Source: Ichthyophis bannanicus
Lineage: Eukaryota; Chordata; Amphibia; Gymnophiona; Ichthyophiidae
Assembly: GCA_033557465.1 (NCBI GenBank)
Contig: CM066033.1
Location: 1,308,417,519-1,308,481,518 of the forward strand
Length of the DNA: 64,000 bases
Direction: 5' to 3'
Every line of letters starts with the position of its first letter. Within the stretch, counting starts at the first letter, position 1. The position numbers were made by a program, and so were the translations under genes. Positions 52,201 through 62,310 of the stretch are shown piece after piece. The notes under the pieces are model-generated. The model had not been told where the DNA came from and searched no databases. It was given only the letters and a program-made list of their open reading frames with translations.

Positions 52201-52344
52201 CTTCAGAGGCAGGAAGGCTAAGTTCTCTATGAAGGAGTCAAAGCCCTTGAGGGGGCTGGGCCTGTGGAGCTGGTTGAGCTCTAAGGCCTTTTGGCTTCTT
52301 TTGTATGGATTGTTGTTGTTGTTGACCCTTCTGGGCAACTTCAC
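49250..52344 (-). pseudogene. DIRS E pol: RT, RNase H, methyltransferase-like segment and tyrosine recombinase, broken
   Basis: The RT frame (52344 to 51487) has HRPILDLRELNKYL, LDLKDAYTHILIHP, LPFGLASAPSVFTKC and an intact YLDDWLI (about 51550). RNase H (FYMNKQGLTGS, LWADKLSR), the methyltransferase-like segment (DIDLFAS, YAFPPIP) and the recombinase (box I as TRHISELQ, so the usual Arg pair is altered to His; about 49820) lie in several frames down to the stop at 49250. A 50-base segment in the RT N-terminal linker (51951-52004) is an inverted copy of gag DNA. Frame breaks lie near 51480, 50900, 50450 and 49430. The box I change and frameshifts make it inactive. Confidence 0.87.
51951..52004. 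repeat. Inverted duplication of gag DNA inside DIRS E pol
   Basis: The reverse complement of this stretch matches 53652-53700 in gag (caaagcacggtctcagta ... gtaccgaattg) at about 42 of 49 bases by eye. DIRS D lacks the stretch. It keeps the pol frame open. Confidence 0.75.
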
Positions 52345-54337
52345 CCTGAGCTTGCCCTTGGCTGGTTATAGGATGGATAAAACTTCCTCTTTTTGCTGAA
52401 AAAGGTTTTTTTATAGGGGTTTTTTTTTGGCTGGAATGGCTGTAGATTTTGATAATCTGTCTAAAGTGAGATGGTCAGTATCTATCTCATTAGCCTTCTC
52501 CTGCCAATTTTTGCCAAAGAGGTTTTCTCCTGTGCAAGGGATGTTTCCCAATTTATTTATTTATTTATTTACATTCTCTTATATACCGCGCTATTCTGCA
52601 TCAGTGCGGTTTACATTGAACAAACTGAAAATACATTGAACAGGGCATTATAACTTGGAGATAACTATTTTACAGGGAACATGGGCTATGGAGGGTTAAG
52701 TGGCTTGCCCAAGACCACAAGGAGCACCTGTGGGACTAGAAACCCCAGTCCTTCCGGCCCAAGGTTGCTGTCCTCTAGTGGGATTTGAACCCCCGACCTT
52801 CCGGCCTGAAGTACCTTGCCCCAACCACTAGGCCACTCCTCCACTCCTATAATTTATCCTGTACGCAAATCTCCAAGTCTGATGCCTGAAGCCAGGTAAT
52901 CCGACGTGCACCAATGACAATAGCAGAGGTTCTGCTGATGCATTTAAAGCAGTCAAAGGCTGCACGGTTTACAAACTTGGAGACATCTTGAGCATGCTTG
53001 GCCAGAGTGAGAAAGTCCTGTCGTTTGTCCTCAGGGAGAAGGGGGCTCATGAGCTCCAAGTGTCCTGTGACCTCTTTGAGGAACATTCCCATATATAAAA
53101 TATATGAGCTGATCCTAGCTGAAAGCATGGAAGCCTGAAAAGTTTGACGCCCAAAAGCGTCAAGAGTCCTGCATTCACGATCTGGAGGATTGGATGCATG
53201 TCTCTTTGCATTTTTCATCCTACGCATGGCTGACTCCACTACCACTGAATGGTGTGGCAGCTGAGTCTTTTGAAAACCAGGACATGGTGGAACTCGCGAT
53301 ACATGGTATCAGGTCTCCTAGAATGAGGAGATGTGGTCAAAGGTGTCTCCCACATTCTGAGCATCAAATCATGAAGAATTTCATGAATGGGCAGAGTGGC
53401 TGTTTCCTTGGGAGTCTTAGGGTATTGGAGAAATTCCAATTCCTTTGCTCTAGGTTCTTTTTCAGGAGCTACCGTGACTGAAAGGCCTCGGGCCACATCA
53501 CGAATAAAATCCTGAAAAGACATGTCTTCCGGAGGAGACATTCTGCATTGGGGAGAAGAGGCATTTTCCGGGAGAAACATTCTGGTACCGGCAGAATTAT
53601 CAGAGGCATCGGAATCGGAGGATTCAAAGTATCTCTGATCCCGATGTTCATGCAAAGCACGGTCTCAGTATTGATCAAAGTCAGTACCGAATTGTTCTGG
53701 TACCGATCTGTCGATGCCAGAAAAAGTCTGCATGGGAAGGATTCCCACCGGAGCCGGTACCGGCATCAGTACCGGTGCCCGTTGAACCACTGGTATCAAC
53801 GGTACCGCAGCTGTGAGGAGAGCTGCAAGACTGCGCTCGATAGCGAGGAATCTCTGGTCTATCGACGCTGCCGATGCCTGGGTATCAGTACCGGTAAAAG
53901 CGGCTGGAACACGAGCATGGTACCAGTAGTTCTGCCGAGGTCAAAGCCTCGAGAACATCCTGGAACCCCGTTGATACACTGGAGGCCGAAGCCTCCCGCC
54001 GGGGCTGTTTCGCCGGTGTAGTTTCCTCAAGGGCAATGCCAATGGCCTCTCGATGCTTTGAAGGAGAGCTACCCTTTGAGGACCGGCTCTTATGTTTAGT
54101 TACCTGAGATCCATGGGAGGAAGACGAGGCTCTTGAAGATGTCGATGCAATGGACCTGGTATCCGAAGAAAAGAGACGGTCTTCCTCTTTTAGTCATCCC
54201 CATACAGGAGGAACACTCAGATGGAGAATGTTCAGGGCCTAAACATTTTAGACATCAGTCATGGGTGTCGGTGACGGAGATGGTACCGCCACATTTAGTA
54301 CATTTTTTTTAAAAAAACCATTAGCTGGTTTTTCCAT
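52238..54337 (-). pseudogene. DIRS E gag, broken and split by a SINE
   Basis: The ATG at 54335-54337 and the HD-C-C head (about 54250) match the fragment at 1-168. The variable region (53550-54150) is decayed and rich in ggtacc/ggtatc words. A readable piece (53655 to 53239) has SPPEDMSFQDFIRDVARGL, and another (53245 to 52847) has VVESAMRRMKNAKR and YILYMGMFLKEV. The SINE at 52557-52850 interrupts the part corresponding to VQDKL ... GENLFGK. The stop is at 52238-52240. Confidence 0.84.
52557..52850 (-). mobile_element. tRNA-derived SINE, full length, inserted in DIRS E gag
   Basis: The minus-strand head ggaggagtggcctagtgg (A box) and ggttcaaatcc (B box), the MIR-like body, and a tail with caatgtaaaccgcac ... 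gcgcggtatataag followed by (aaat)n. The 7-bp target duplication aatttat is at 52550-52556 and 52851-52857. Over 130 bases of the body are almost identical to 6540-6713. Confidence 0.88.
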
Positions 54338-54639
54338 CGTTAGGGAAAAATGGGACCTAATGCCCAAAATGGCGCCTAGCACCAAAAGAAAAAGTTTCTG
54401 AAGAGAAACAGTTCAAAAATATATATATACTTTTTTTTTAAAAAGAAGAAAGAAAGAACTTGCGGTACTGGTAGGTGTCGTGCGGATGCAGGCGCGACCA
54501 CAAGAAAACAAGTTTAAAGAAGAAATTTTCTGCGGTGAAAGGGTATGTGTCCTGTCAGCTCCGTGGAAAACGAAGAACTGAAGAGGGAGAGTTGGAAAGG
54601 CGGGAAGGCAGTGCGCATGTGCTGAGGGATGCTCTCAAA

Positions 54640-54741
54640 AGTGTTCCTATTGGATGCTGGGGAGCGTTCCCGCGCAGGCTCCGTCGGTACCGACGATACC
54701 CATATGTGAAGACTACATTCCTGCTTGTTCCTGGAGATACC
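54640..54741. repeat. DIRS E right ITR
   Basis: The stretch tcctattggatgctggggagc ... CGTCGGTACCGACG (54682-54695) ... cctgcttgttcctggagata is the inverse of 41937-42071. Confidence 0.87.
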
Positions 54742-55423
54742 GCATTAGAAATTTTACAATGAAGATGGAGAGTAATTTAGTGAACTCATAACAATGAACT
54801 TTTTAAAGCTCAGAACAAATGAAACTATATACAAAGCAGAAGGGTTGGCAAGAGTGGAGGGGAGGTGCGTGGTCATGGGAGTTTCATGAGTGTCGGGGAG
54901 TGGGTCATCAGGTTTTATGAGAGTGGGACAAGGGGAGAAGTACTTGTGGGTGTGAGATTCTGCTGATTCTACATTGTTGGTTGCTCTTTGCCAAAATGCT
55001 TCTGGAAGAGATGAATCTTGAGTTGTTTACGAAAATCCATGGACGATCTGATGATTTGAATTGCTGGGGGTAATGCATTCCAGAGGGTGGGGGCGTATAG
55101 TGAAAATGTTCTTGCTCTTGTGGTCTGCTTGCAATTGCGAGTTTGAGGTGGCATAATGAGGAGGTTCTGAATGCTTTTTCTCCTTGGTCTATTAGAGTTC
55201 AAGTTGTGAATTAAGGCATGTAGTTGACTCTGCTGATTTCCCATCCAGAGTTTTATAGACGACGGTTAGAACCTTGTATTACATTCTTGAGTTGATGGGG
55301 AGCCAATGAAGGTGTTTGAGGATGGGAGTGATATGGGTATACCGTGAGGCTTGGAAGATGGTTCTAGCATCGGTGTTTTGGGTGAGTTGCAATGGATGGA
55401 TTGTGTACTTGGGAAGTCCTTAA
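54742..55423 (-). mobile_element. L2-like LINE, C-terminal fragment
   Basis: The minus-strand frame at 54969-55244 has TTRARTFSLYAPTLWNALPP and FRKQLKIHLFQ, and LHWLPIN-like sequence lies near 55310. These are the C-terminal blocks of L2-type ORF2. The tail probably continues at 41845-41936 across DIRS E. Confidence 0.8.
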
Positions 55424-55694
55424 TAAATTTAATTTAATTAACAGATTTTTTATATACCGCTCCTTCCATTGATCAGATGCGGTTTACATGGAACAACAGT
55501 AAACAGGGAGAGCTGTTTATACAGATAACAAATTGGAACTTACATTTAACAATTAACAAATTGTGAACTATGTACAAAGGAACAGAATTAAACTATATAC
55601 AGAGGTATTTGTTATTCGTTTGTCATCAAAACATTGTTTTAGGGCTTCAGTACTTCATTCCTTTTCTGGAAGAATTATATTAGCTGGAAAAGGA

Positions 55695-57954
55695 CTATCC
55701 TTTATCTAGTTGAGAGGTGAATTCATCAATGGATCCATAGTGCATTGTGAATAAGTGTGTTTTAAGTTTTTTCCTGAACTCCATGATTTCAGGTAAGGAT
55801 CTTAATTCTGATGGGATTGTGTTCCACAGTATGGGGGCTGCATGGGAGAAGGCTTTCTTGTTTGTGGTTTTTTTGGCCTTTATAAATTCTTTTGGTGGTG
55901 TTAATTTGTTTAACTGGTCTCTCCTTTGAAGATTATGAGTGGGCTCTATTTTGATGAGGTTATTTATAGTCAGGGGTGCTGTTTTATTTATGGCTTTGTA
56001 GGTAGTTAAAAGAGTTTTATAATCTATTCGGCTTTGAATCGGGAGCCAGTGTAAATATTCTAAAATAGGGGTCATATGTTGGAAAGGTGGGGCAAAATGG
56101 AGAAATGGATTACAGTAATCAAATAGAGGAGTGATGGTGGCTTGGCAGACTGTATGGAATATATTGGTGGATAGGAGGTGCCGTAGGTTTCAGATGGTTT
56201 TTAGCTTGTAGTATACGGCTTTGGTATTGCTGTGAATATGTTCCTTGGAGGTCAGTTGTTGTTCGAGTATGATTTTGAGGTATTTTATATGGGAGCTGAC
56301 TCGGATGTCAGTGTTGCCAAGTTTGACAGAAGCAAAGGGGGGGAGGGTGAAGTTGGGGGTCCTTTGTTACGTGGAGGAGCTCTGTTTTACTGAGATTGAT
56401 GGATTGTCTATATGTCAGGCATCTTCTTTGCCCCTCTTCAAACTCAAGTTAAAAGCTCATCTTTTCGCCTCTGCCTTTGGCTCTTGATTTTGCTATTCTC
56501 CTTCTTTCCCCTCTTTTATTTCACCTTTCTTTCTTCCTTTTACACTTGTTCTTACCTCTTTCCTTTGTCCTGTCTCTCCTGCTCTTGTCTCTTTGCCCTT
56601 GTTCTTATCTTTTTTCTACTCCTTTTCTTGCTTTGTCTTTTTAGATTTTAAGCTCTTTTGAGCAGGGACTTTTTGTTTTCATTGTACAGCGCTGCGTGCA
56701 CCTGGTAGCGCTTTATAAATAATTAGTAGTAGTAGTAGATTATGATGGTGGAGCCAGTTGATGGTTTCAGTGAGGCAACTTGAGAGCATGGAGTAATCTG
56801 GAGTGGAAGTGGAGAATGGGGTGAAAATCATCATATCGGCAGTATATATCAGAAACTGGACTGGGAATTGGAGGAGGATATCGCATAGAGGTTGAATGTA
56901 TATATTAAACAGTAGAGAGGAGAGGATGATCCTTGTGGTACACCCTGGTTAAGTGTGAAAGGATTTGAGGTGTGTGTTTGAATCCTTATATGCTGATTTT
57001 GGTTGGTGAGATAGGAATGGCTGGTGGGATACTGTGTCAAAGGCGGTTGATATGTCCAGAAAGAACAGGAGAAAGCCTTGGGTGAGTGATTCGATGCCTG
57101 TGATAAGTGAGTTTAAGAGGGAGGTCACAAGAGTTTCAGTGCTGTGATTGGGTCTGAATCCATGTTGCTGTGCGTTTAAAGGTGCACCGAGGTCTATGTG
57201 ATCTTGGAGTTATGTTTGTACGGCGTTTTCAATGATTTTGGAGATGAAGGGTGTACTGGTTATGGGTCTGCAGGAGGATGGAGAGCGCAAGCCCAGGTGT
57301 GGTTTCTTCAGGAGTGATCTGATTGATGCTTGTTTGAGGGAGGGAGGGAGGAATCCTTGGGTGAGGGAGGAGTGGACAATGTCAGATATGAATGGTAGGA
57401 ATTGGGTTTTTTTGTGACTTTCAGCCAGGAGACTGGACATGGGTCGAGTGAAGAGGTTGTGGTATTGAGGTTGCTGAAGATTTTGCTGAGCTCCTCATAT
57501 GAGAGAGTGTTGAAGGTAGTCCAGTGGTAGTCTTCAGTAGTTTCCTCATTTGAAGTTGGCATGTGGAGATTGGCATAGATTTGCTCTTGGCTTGTAGGTA
57601 TGAAGCCATGTCTTGTGGATTAAGAGTGTGGTCCCAGTTTGATTGAGATGGGTCTTTGGTGAGTGATTTGACAATTTCAGAGAGTTCTCTGGGATTGTTG
57701 ATGGAGTATAGGAGGAGGTTGTTGTAGTATTCTTGTTTGGCCTGGATTACGAGTTCCTGTAGATATTGAGATTTGAGTTGTGAGCTTTGGGTCTTTCTCC
57801 AGAGATGTTCAAGATAACACAAGATGCGTTTCTGTGCTTTTAAGGCTAAGGAGTACCAGGGAGCGTGTGATTGTTTGGTTCTAGTAAAGACTTTTGGCGG
57901 GGCTCTAGCGGTGACTGAAATGGTAGCATTCCATGAGCATACTTTGGGTTTCAA
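55695..57954 (-). pseudogene. L2-like ORF2, RT and C-terminus, broken
   Basis: Blocks: a C-terminal part (56075 to 55695) with LHWLPIQSRIDYKTLLTTYKA-type sequence and SHAAPILWNTIPSELR; an RT part (57040 to 56849) with GVPQGSSSPL; an upstream RT part (57440 to 57210) with LKKPHLGLRSPSSCRPITS; and an N-terminal linker (57954 to 57421) with APPKVFTRTKQSHAPWYS. No YADD box is readable as a clean motif. It is split by the inserted L2 end (56410-56740). Confidence 0.82.
56410..56740 (+). mobile_element. L2 LINE 3' end, plus strand
   Basis: It begins tatgtcaggcatcttctttgcc (C-terminal SSLPLFKLKLKAHLFASAFGS), continues through a pyrimidine-rich 3' UTR and ends agcgctgcgtgcacctggtag ... aataattagtagtagtag, the same terminus as 8253 in inverse orientation. 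Confidence 0.88.
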
Positions 57955-58139
57955 GGTCTTTCTGCGCTGGTAAGGAGATTAAAGCTGGGACAGTTTATTG
58001 GATGAAGGTTTGTTAGCTGAATGAGAGAAATTTACGAGTTGTTGGAGGGGAGCTCTGAGGTGAGCTTTGTGGGCAGGAATTCATGTTGGGGGACTGCGTT
58101 AAGATAAGTACAGGTTTTCAGTCTATAAAGACTTTTGCT

Positions 58140-58454
58140 TGGTGGAGTATTTTCCTTTTTGCCAATTTGAATCACTGATATACTTCAGAGAAAATTGAAA
58201 GCATTTGTTGTATGCAAAAACACAAGTTAAAAAAGAAATGTAGATACACAAGTTAAGAATACACATGTGAATTTGAATTTTCAGTGTACCGATGAGGAAG
58301 TTGCAGCGAGTTGCTCAGCTCTGATAATGCGCTCCCATTCTGGTGTTCCTTTATAAATATATATATATATATAAGGAATGTTTGTCTATGGTGTAATAAT
58401 TGTTTGAATTTTGAAGCATACCATAGCGAGGATTTTTTTGTTTTTTACATTCAA
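58140..58454 (+). repeat. Unclassified interspersed repeat, inverted partner of 41311-41844
   Basis: It shares cacatgtgaatttgaatttt, ttgctcagctct and ggaatgtttgtctatggtg with the reverse complement of 41500-41720. An (AT)n run lies at 58358-58373. Nothing coding is recognised. Confidence 0.55.
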
Positions 58455-59600
58455 GTCAAAGGCACACACACGTTGTCCTGCAATAATTTAAAGAACTCAC
58501 TACTAAATTTGTCTGGACCCGGAGCTCGAGCTGTGTGCATCTCCTTAATAGCCTTTTGAACTTCTATGGCCATTATAGGTGCATTTAATACCTCCAGCTG
58601 CTCTACCTGAAGCTCTTGTAAGACATTTTCATGGGGGTACACCCAAGCCACCTCCCTGTTCCCTTCTTCTGCACTAAATACTGATGGTAGACGTCCTTGA
58701 ATGCAGCCTCCAGATTTCTCTGATCTATGCAAATTACATCATTCTTGTGCTGTATTGCTTCTACATAGCTAGGACCTCTCCCATTCTTGATTAAAGATGA
58801 CAATAGCTTACCCAGCTGATTTTCGAACTTCTACCGGAAGCATTTATAACAGAGCAGAGATTGCTTGGCTCGAGCATCATTGAATATATTTAGTTTGCTC
58901 TGTATAGCAGAGTATATAGTTAGGGTTTTGTCTATATCTTGTTGAAGCAATCAGCCCTTCAGAGCTCTTAACTGTCTACCCATGACTATCGTGCATTTAT
59001 TGATCTCTTTCTTCTGTCGGCTAACATAGCCATTTATCACCCCTCTAAGAAAGATGTCCCCCAGAACAGAGCTGGGGGCTTCTTCAAAGAAGTTTCACTG
59101 TTCCCTTAAAAACTGCTTAAATCCCTCCTCCCCATATAAATATAATGGAAAACACTATTGCCTAATTTGTCTTGGATCTCCACATAGGGCCACAGCTTCC
59201 CATACCACTGTGTGGTCAGAAATTTCAATATCGTCAATTTGAGCCTCTTGAACACCACCCAACAATTCACTGGACAGCAAAAAATAGTTGATTATGGACC
59301 AGAGGCCATGTGCTTGTGACAGGCGAGTACAATCCCTTTTCATGGGGTGGAGAAGCTGCCAGACACCTAACAAATCATAACTCCCAATAAGCATTTCTGC
59401 TGTCTCATGTCCCCTCCTGCTGATCCAGATGATTGGTCTAAGTTTGCATCTAGTACACAGTTATAGACTGCCTAATATCACTCTGTGGTCCCCCACTGAG
59501 GACATGTCACACTAGCATATCAAAGAACCCCGGCTCATAAGTATTAGGGCCATTATCACTGCCTAGCACAAAAGGATTGCCATATAGCCTCCCACAGAAC
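58455..59600 (-). pseudogene. L1-clade LINE ORF2 fragment: endonuclease end and RT start
   Basis: The minus strand contains endonuclease C-terminal blocks (LLGVWQLLHPMKRDCTRLSQ and WSIINYFLLSSEL with IEISDHTVV, 59155-59394). After a gap come LNAPIMAIEVQKAIKEM and ARAPGPDKFSSEFFKLLQD (58451-58732), the opening of an L1-type RT. Frames are broken and the RT is cut off at 58455. No poly(A) or target duplication was identified. Confidence 0.82.
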
Positions 59601-60060
59601 GCAGCATGAATATTGGATTTTTTAAATCTGGGTTCAGAAAAGCTGACTGGTCTTAATGACTTGATCAAATGGCATTCAGCGTTTTGAGGTTTCTGTGCCG
59701 TCGCTGGTCAGCTTCTTCCTTGTTTTGTGTGTGCGGCAGTGTTATTGGGTCTGTTGTCTTGCATGGGTCATCCACAGCGTTCTGACTGGTGGGGAGTGGC
59801 CATCGCAGGCTTTTTAAACCTTTGTGTTGGTGGGGTTTTAGAAATTTGCTGTGGAAGGTAGTAATGGTACCCCGGAGTCCCACTGAAGGCCTCTGTCCTT
59901 AGTTCTTTATGGTGAATACCAAAAAGTAAGTTGCTTTGTAATGGGTTTTGAATTGCTGTGGGGTCTAAATGTAAACATTCTAATATGCAGAAGCACATGA
60001 CCCACGAGTGGGCACAAAGGAAACACATACAGAAGGCTGTGCTTTGGCCAGGGCTGTCCT
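59601..60060. other. Unassigned stretch
   Basis: A minus-strand frame of 72 codons (59665-59883) matches no family I know. The stretch gctgaccagcgacggcacag read on the minus strand is faintly like Penelope 3' ends, but not enough to assign. Confidence 0.3.
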
Positions 60061-61037
60061 AGGGTTTTATGTCTTCAGAGCCTGCTTCTCTGGCGACTGA
60101 AGAAGAGTTCTGCTTTGGCACTGGACCAGGTCACCATCAGATTCATCTTGGGATGACTCCAGTGGCACAGAATCTGCCAATAGGCTGTTTGACTCAGTTC
60201 TCACTCCCCGGGATCGAGAGAATGACAACTGAGGAAGTCAGCCTCCACACTGTTGACTCTGCTGATGTATTGCGCTGATAGTGCTATTAGGTTTCTTTCC
60301 ACAAGGAGAACAGGAGGATCATCTCAAGGACCACTCTGGCAGTCTTCATGCTCCTTTACTGATTGAGATATGCCACTGCCATGAAATTGTCCAAGTACAC
60401 CCAGATTATTTTGCCCTTGACCAGGGTCTGGAAGTGCAAAAGGGGTCAACCGAACGGCCCCTACCTTGAGGCGGTCGAAGGGCCATGCCAACTTGTGGCT
60501 GTTACAACACTCCTGAGATGTTTCGGTCTCATGATGAGTTCTCCGAACAAAAGGGCTGACATCCATCCACAGAAGAAGCCATGAATGATTGTTCAGTGGC
60601 ATACCCTTCCTCTGGTGTTGCAGTTGCTGCCACCATCACAGGCTGGACATCACCTACGGCTGGAAGGGCAGCCTGACTTGGAACTCGAGAGAGCTGTGAG
60701 ACACCGAGAAAGCAAGGACTTTTGAAGCGGCCTCATATGAGTTCATACCCAAGGCATCATGTTGATTACTGCCATCAATCCAAGAAGCTGTAGATAATCC
60801 CAAACTCTGGGAGCCTGCTGAGATCGGAAGGCTGCTAATTGGGCAAAACAAAATTCACCCTCTTCTTAGACATGAAGACGCTGAGATATTCCAGTGACTG
60901 GGAAGGCACTAAGTGGCTCTTTCCTTCATTTATCACCCAACTGAGACTAACCAGAAACTGAACCACCCAGGCCAAAACCCAAGACGCTTTGAACTGCGTC
61001 TTGGCCCAAATGAGCCAGTTGTCCAGATATGGATGAA
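60061..61037 (-). pseudogene. Old DIRS pol, RT end and RNase H, decayed
   Basis: Minus-strand reading gives a degenerate catalytic region (DNWLIWAK, from gtccagttggcc-like DNA near 61010), then LQLLGLMAVINMMPWV and HMRPLQKSLL (about 60760), which match the LLGLMAST ... MRPLQ block between RT and RNase H of DIRS elements. VYLDNFMAVAYLNQ (about 60390) is the RNase H DN motif. Many stops are present. Nothing recognisable remains of the recombinase downstream. Confidence 0.68.
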
Positions 61038-61045
61038 CCCAATAT

Positions 61046-61647
61046 AATCAAAAAATACTCTCACTTAGTTGCAAAAGGTAAAGATGAGAAATTATGTGTG
61101 TTATCTTATTTATGTCCGGTGCGTTTGGAAACGATCCCGGAACATCAAGGAGATATTAAGTCCGGCAGTTCTACGTCCGGTTCCCCCTGCATCACCTAAT
61201 ATTGCAGTTGGCCACTTTAAATGTGGCTCCTGCAATATATGCAATGTTACACAAGAGTTATCAGAATTTCAGTACGGCGAGAGATCATATAAGCTTCGTG
61301 ACACAACTACATGTGATTCCACTCACGTTGTTTATGTTATAAGATGTCCGTGTGGATTATTGTATATCGGGAAGACCATACGATCATTTAGGGTTCGGTT
61401 GAATGAACATAAAAGCAAGCTAAAATGTCACAGAAGAGAAGCGCCATTAGTAGATCATTGCCTAGAGTTTCAGCACACCTTTGAAAATCTCACCTGTTTT
61501 TGTATTGAACAAGTTCTGACGTCCCGATTAGGTAGAACACGGGAACGAGCATTATTGTATGCGGAACAACGCTGGATCCATCAATTGCAAACTTTAATTC
61601 CGGGAGGTCTTAATGCACGCATAGAATGGGAAGCGTGCTTCAGGTGA
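61046..61647 (+). pseudogene. Penelope polyprotein C-terminus with GIY-YIG endonuclease
   Basis: An open frame from 61069 to 61647. It begins with KYSHL-like and VCYLIYVRCVWK sequence, then a Cys pair (CGSCNICN, near residue 52) and the GIY-YIG core (HVVYVIRCPCGLLYIGKTIR, about 85-105) with RVRLNEHKSKLK. The C-terminal ERALLYAEQRWIHQLQ and IPGGLN are also typical. Penelope elements use this nuclease for insertion. The RT is missing because of 5' truncation. The frame is stop-free over 190 codons, so the copy is not ancient. The stop is at 61645-61647. Confidence 0.9.
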
Positions 61648-61789
61648 TCTTGGTTGCTTAATGATTGACGCATCAGCTGCTCTTTAAATCTCCCGCATGC
61701 ACGGTTTCTCGAATTACCAACTTCAACAGCTGAACTTTGCAAGTTACTGAGTTTGTTCTGTTTTTAGTGCGTCTAAGAACGAATTTCCC

Positions 61790-61828
61790 CTGAAGAAACC
61801 TTTAGGTGAAACGCATATGAACAGCGTG
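61790..61828 (+). ncRNA. Hammerhead-ribozyme-like remnant in the Penelope 3' UTR
   Basis: CTGAAGA (fits CUGANGA), a short stem ACC/GGT, GAAA, then ACGC/GCGT as a stem III candidate. The residue at the cleavage position is G (61828), which hammerheads do not accept, and no stem I is visible. Penelope elements are known to carry hammerhead motifs. This one is probably inactive. Confidence 0.35.
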
Positions 61829-62310
61829 CTAGATGGCGTCGGGAATATGCCAGCTTTCAACATCTGAGGATTTGGCGGGCTCTAGCTTGATCAACTATTA
61901 AGCTGTTTCAGAAAAAGCTAAGTAACAGAGTTGTTACCTTCATTTTAAAAAATCGCCAGCCTGATCTGTTTGCTTTGGACTGCACAAGTTATTTGCTTTA
62001 GTTTGGAAAAAAACTTTTTAAAAAAAAATTAATGGTGGAAAGGCTGGTTTGGAGGCCGGTGATGTGCGCTAAGGGTTTGGTTCAGTGAGCTTTAATAAAA
62101 CAATAGCCTCTGACAGCCCGCAAGTTCTGAGACCTCATGTCAGCCAAAACCACCAGTATTTTGTTTGAAATATTAGGACATAAATAAGATAACACACATA
62201 ATTTCTCATCTTTACCTTTTGTAACTAAGTGAGAGTATTTTTTGATTATATTGGGATTTCCTTTTACTCTCGAGAATAATAGACCATTGTTAACAGATAT
62301 GGATGAACAC

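Larger units (their letters stand above)
41937..54741 (-). mobile_element. DIRS E: decayed DIRS-like element hosting an LTR retrotransposon and a SINE
   Basis: Left ITR (41937-42071), LTR element (42072-48909), remaining leader, ICR (49030-49128), pol (49250-52344), gag (52238-54337, split by a SINE) and right ITR (54640-54741). It is the same family as the fragment at 1-563. It was inserted in a LINE/SINE tail. Confidence 0.9.
55424..58135 (-). mobile_element. L2-like LINE, second copy, 5'-truncated
   Basis: The 3' hairpin tail (atataccgctccttcc ... gcggtttacatgg, 55450-55495) and AT-rich end are at the left. Coding fragments run to 57954. A plus-strand L2 3' end (56410-56740) was inserted in it. 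Confidence 0.85.
61038..62295 (+). mobile_element. Penelope-like element, 5'-truncated with inverted 5' piece
   Basis: It is flanked by cagatatggatgaac (61023-61037 and 62296-62310), a 15-bp target duplication. The plus part encodes a GIY-YIG endonuclease and a 3' UTR. The right end (62166-62295) is an inverted copy of the element's own coding DNA, overlapping the first 90 bases of the plus part. Confidence 0.85.

Noticed and set aside
41500..58410. One giant DNA transposon bounded by the inverted repeat pair
   Set aside because: The enclosed DNA is fully explained by separate elements with their own boundaries. No target duplication or transposase is seen.
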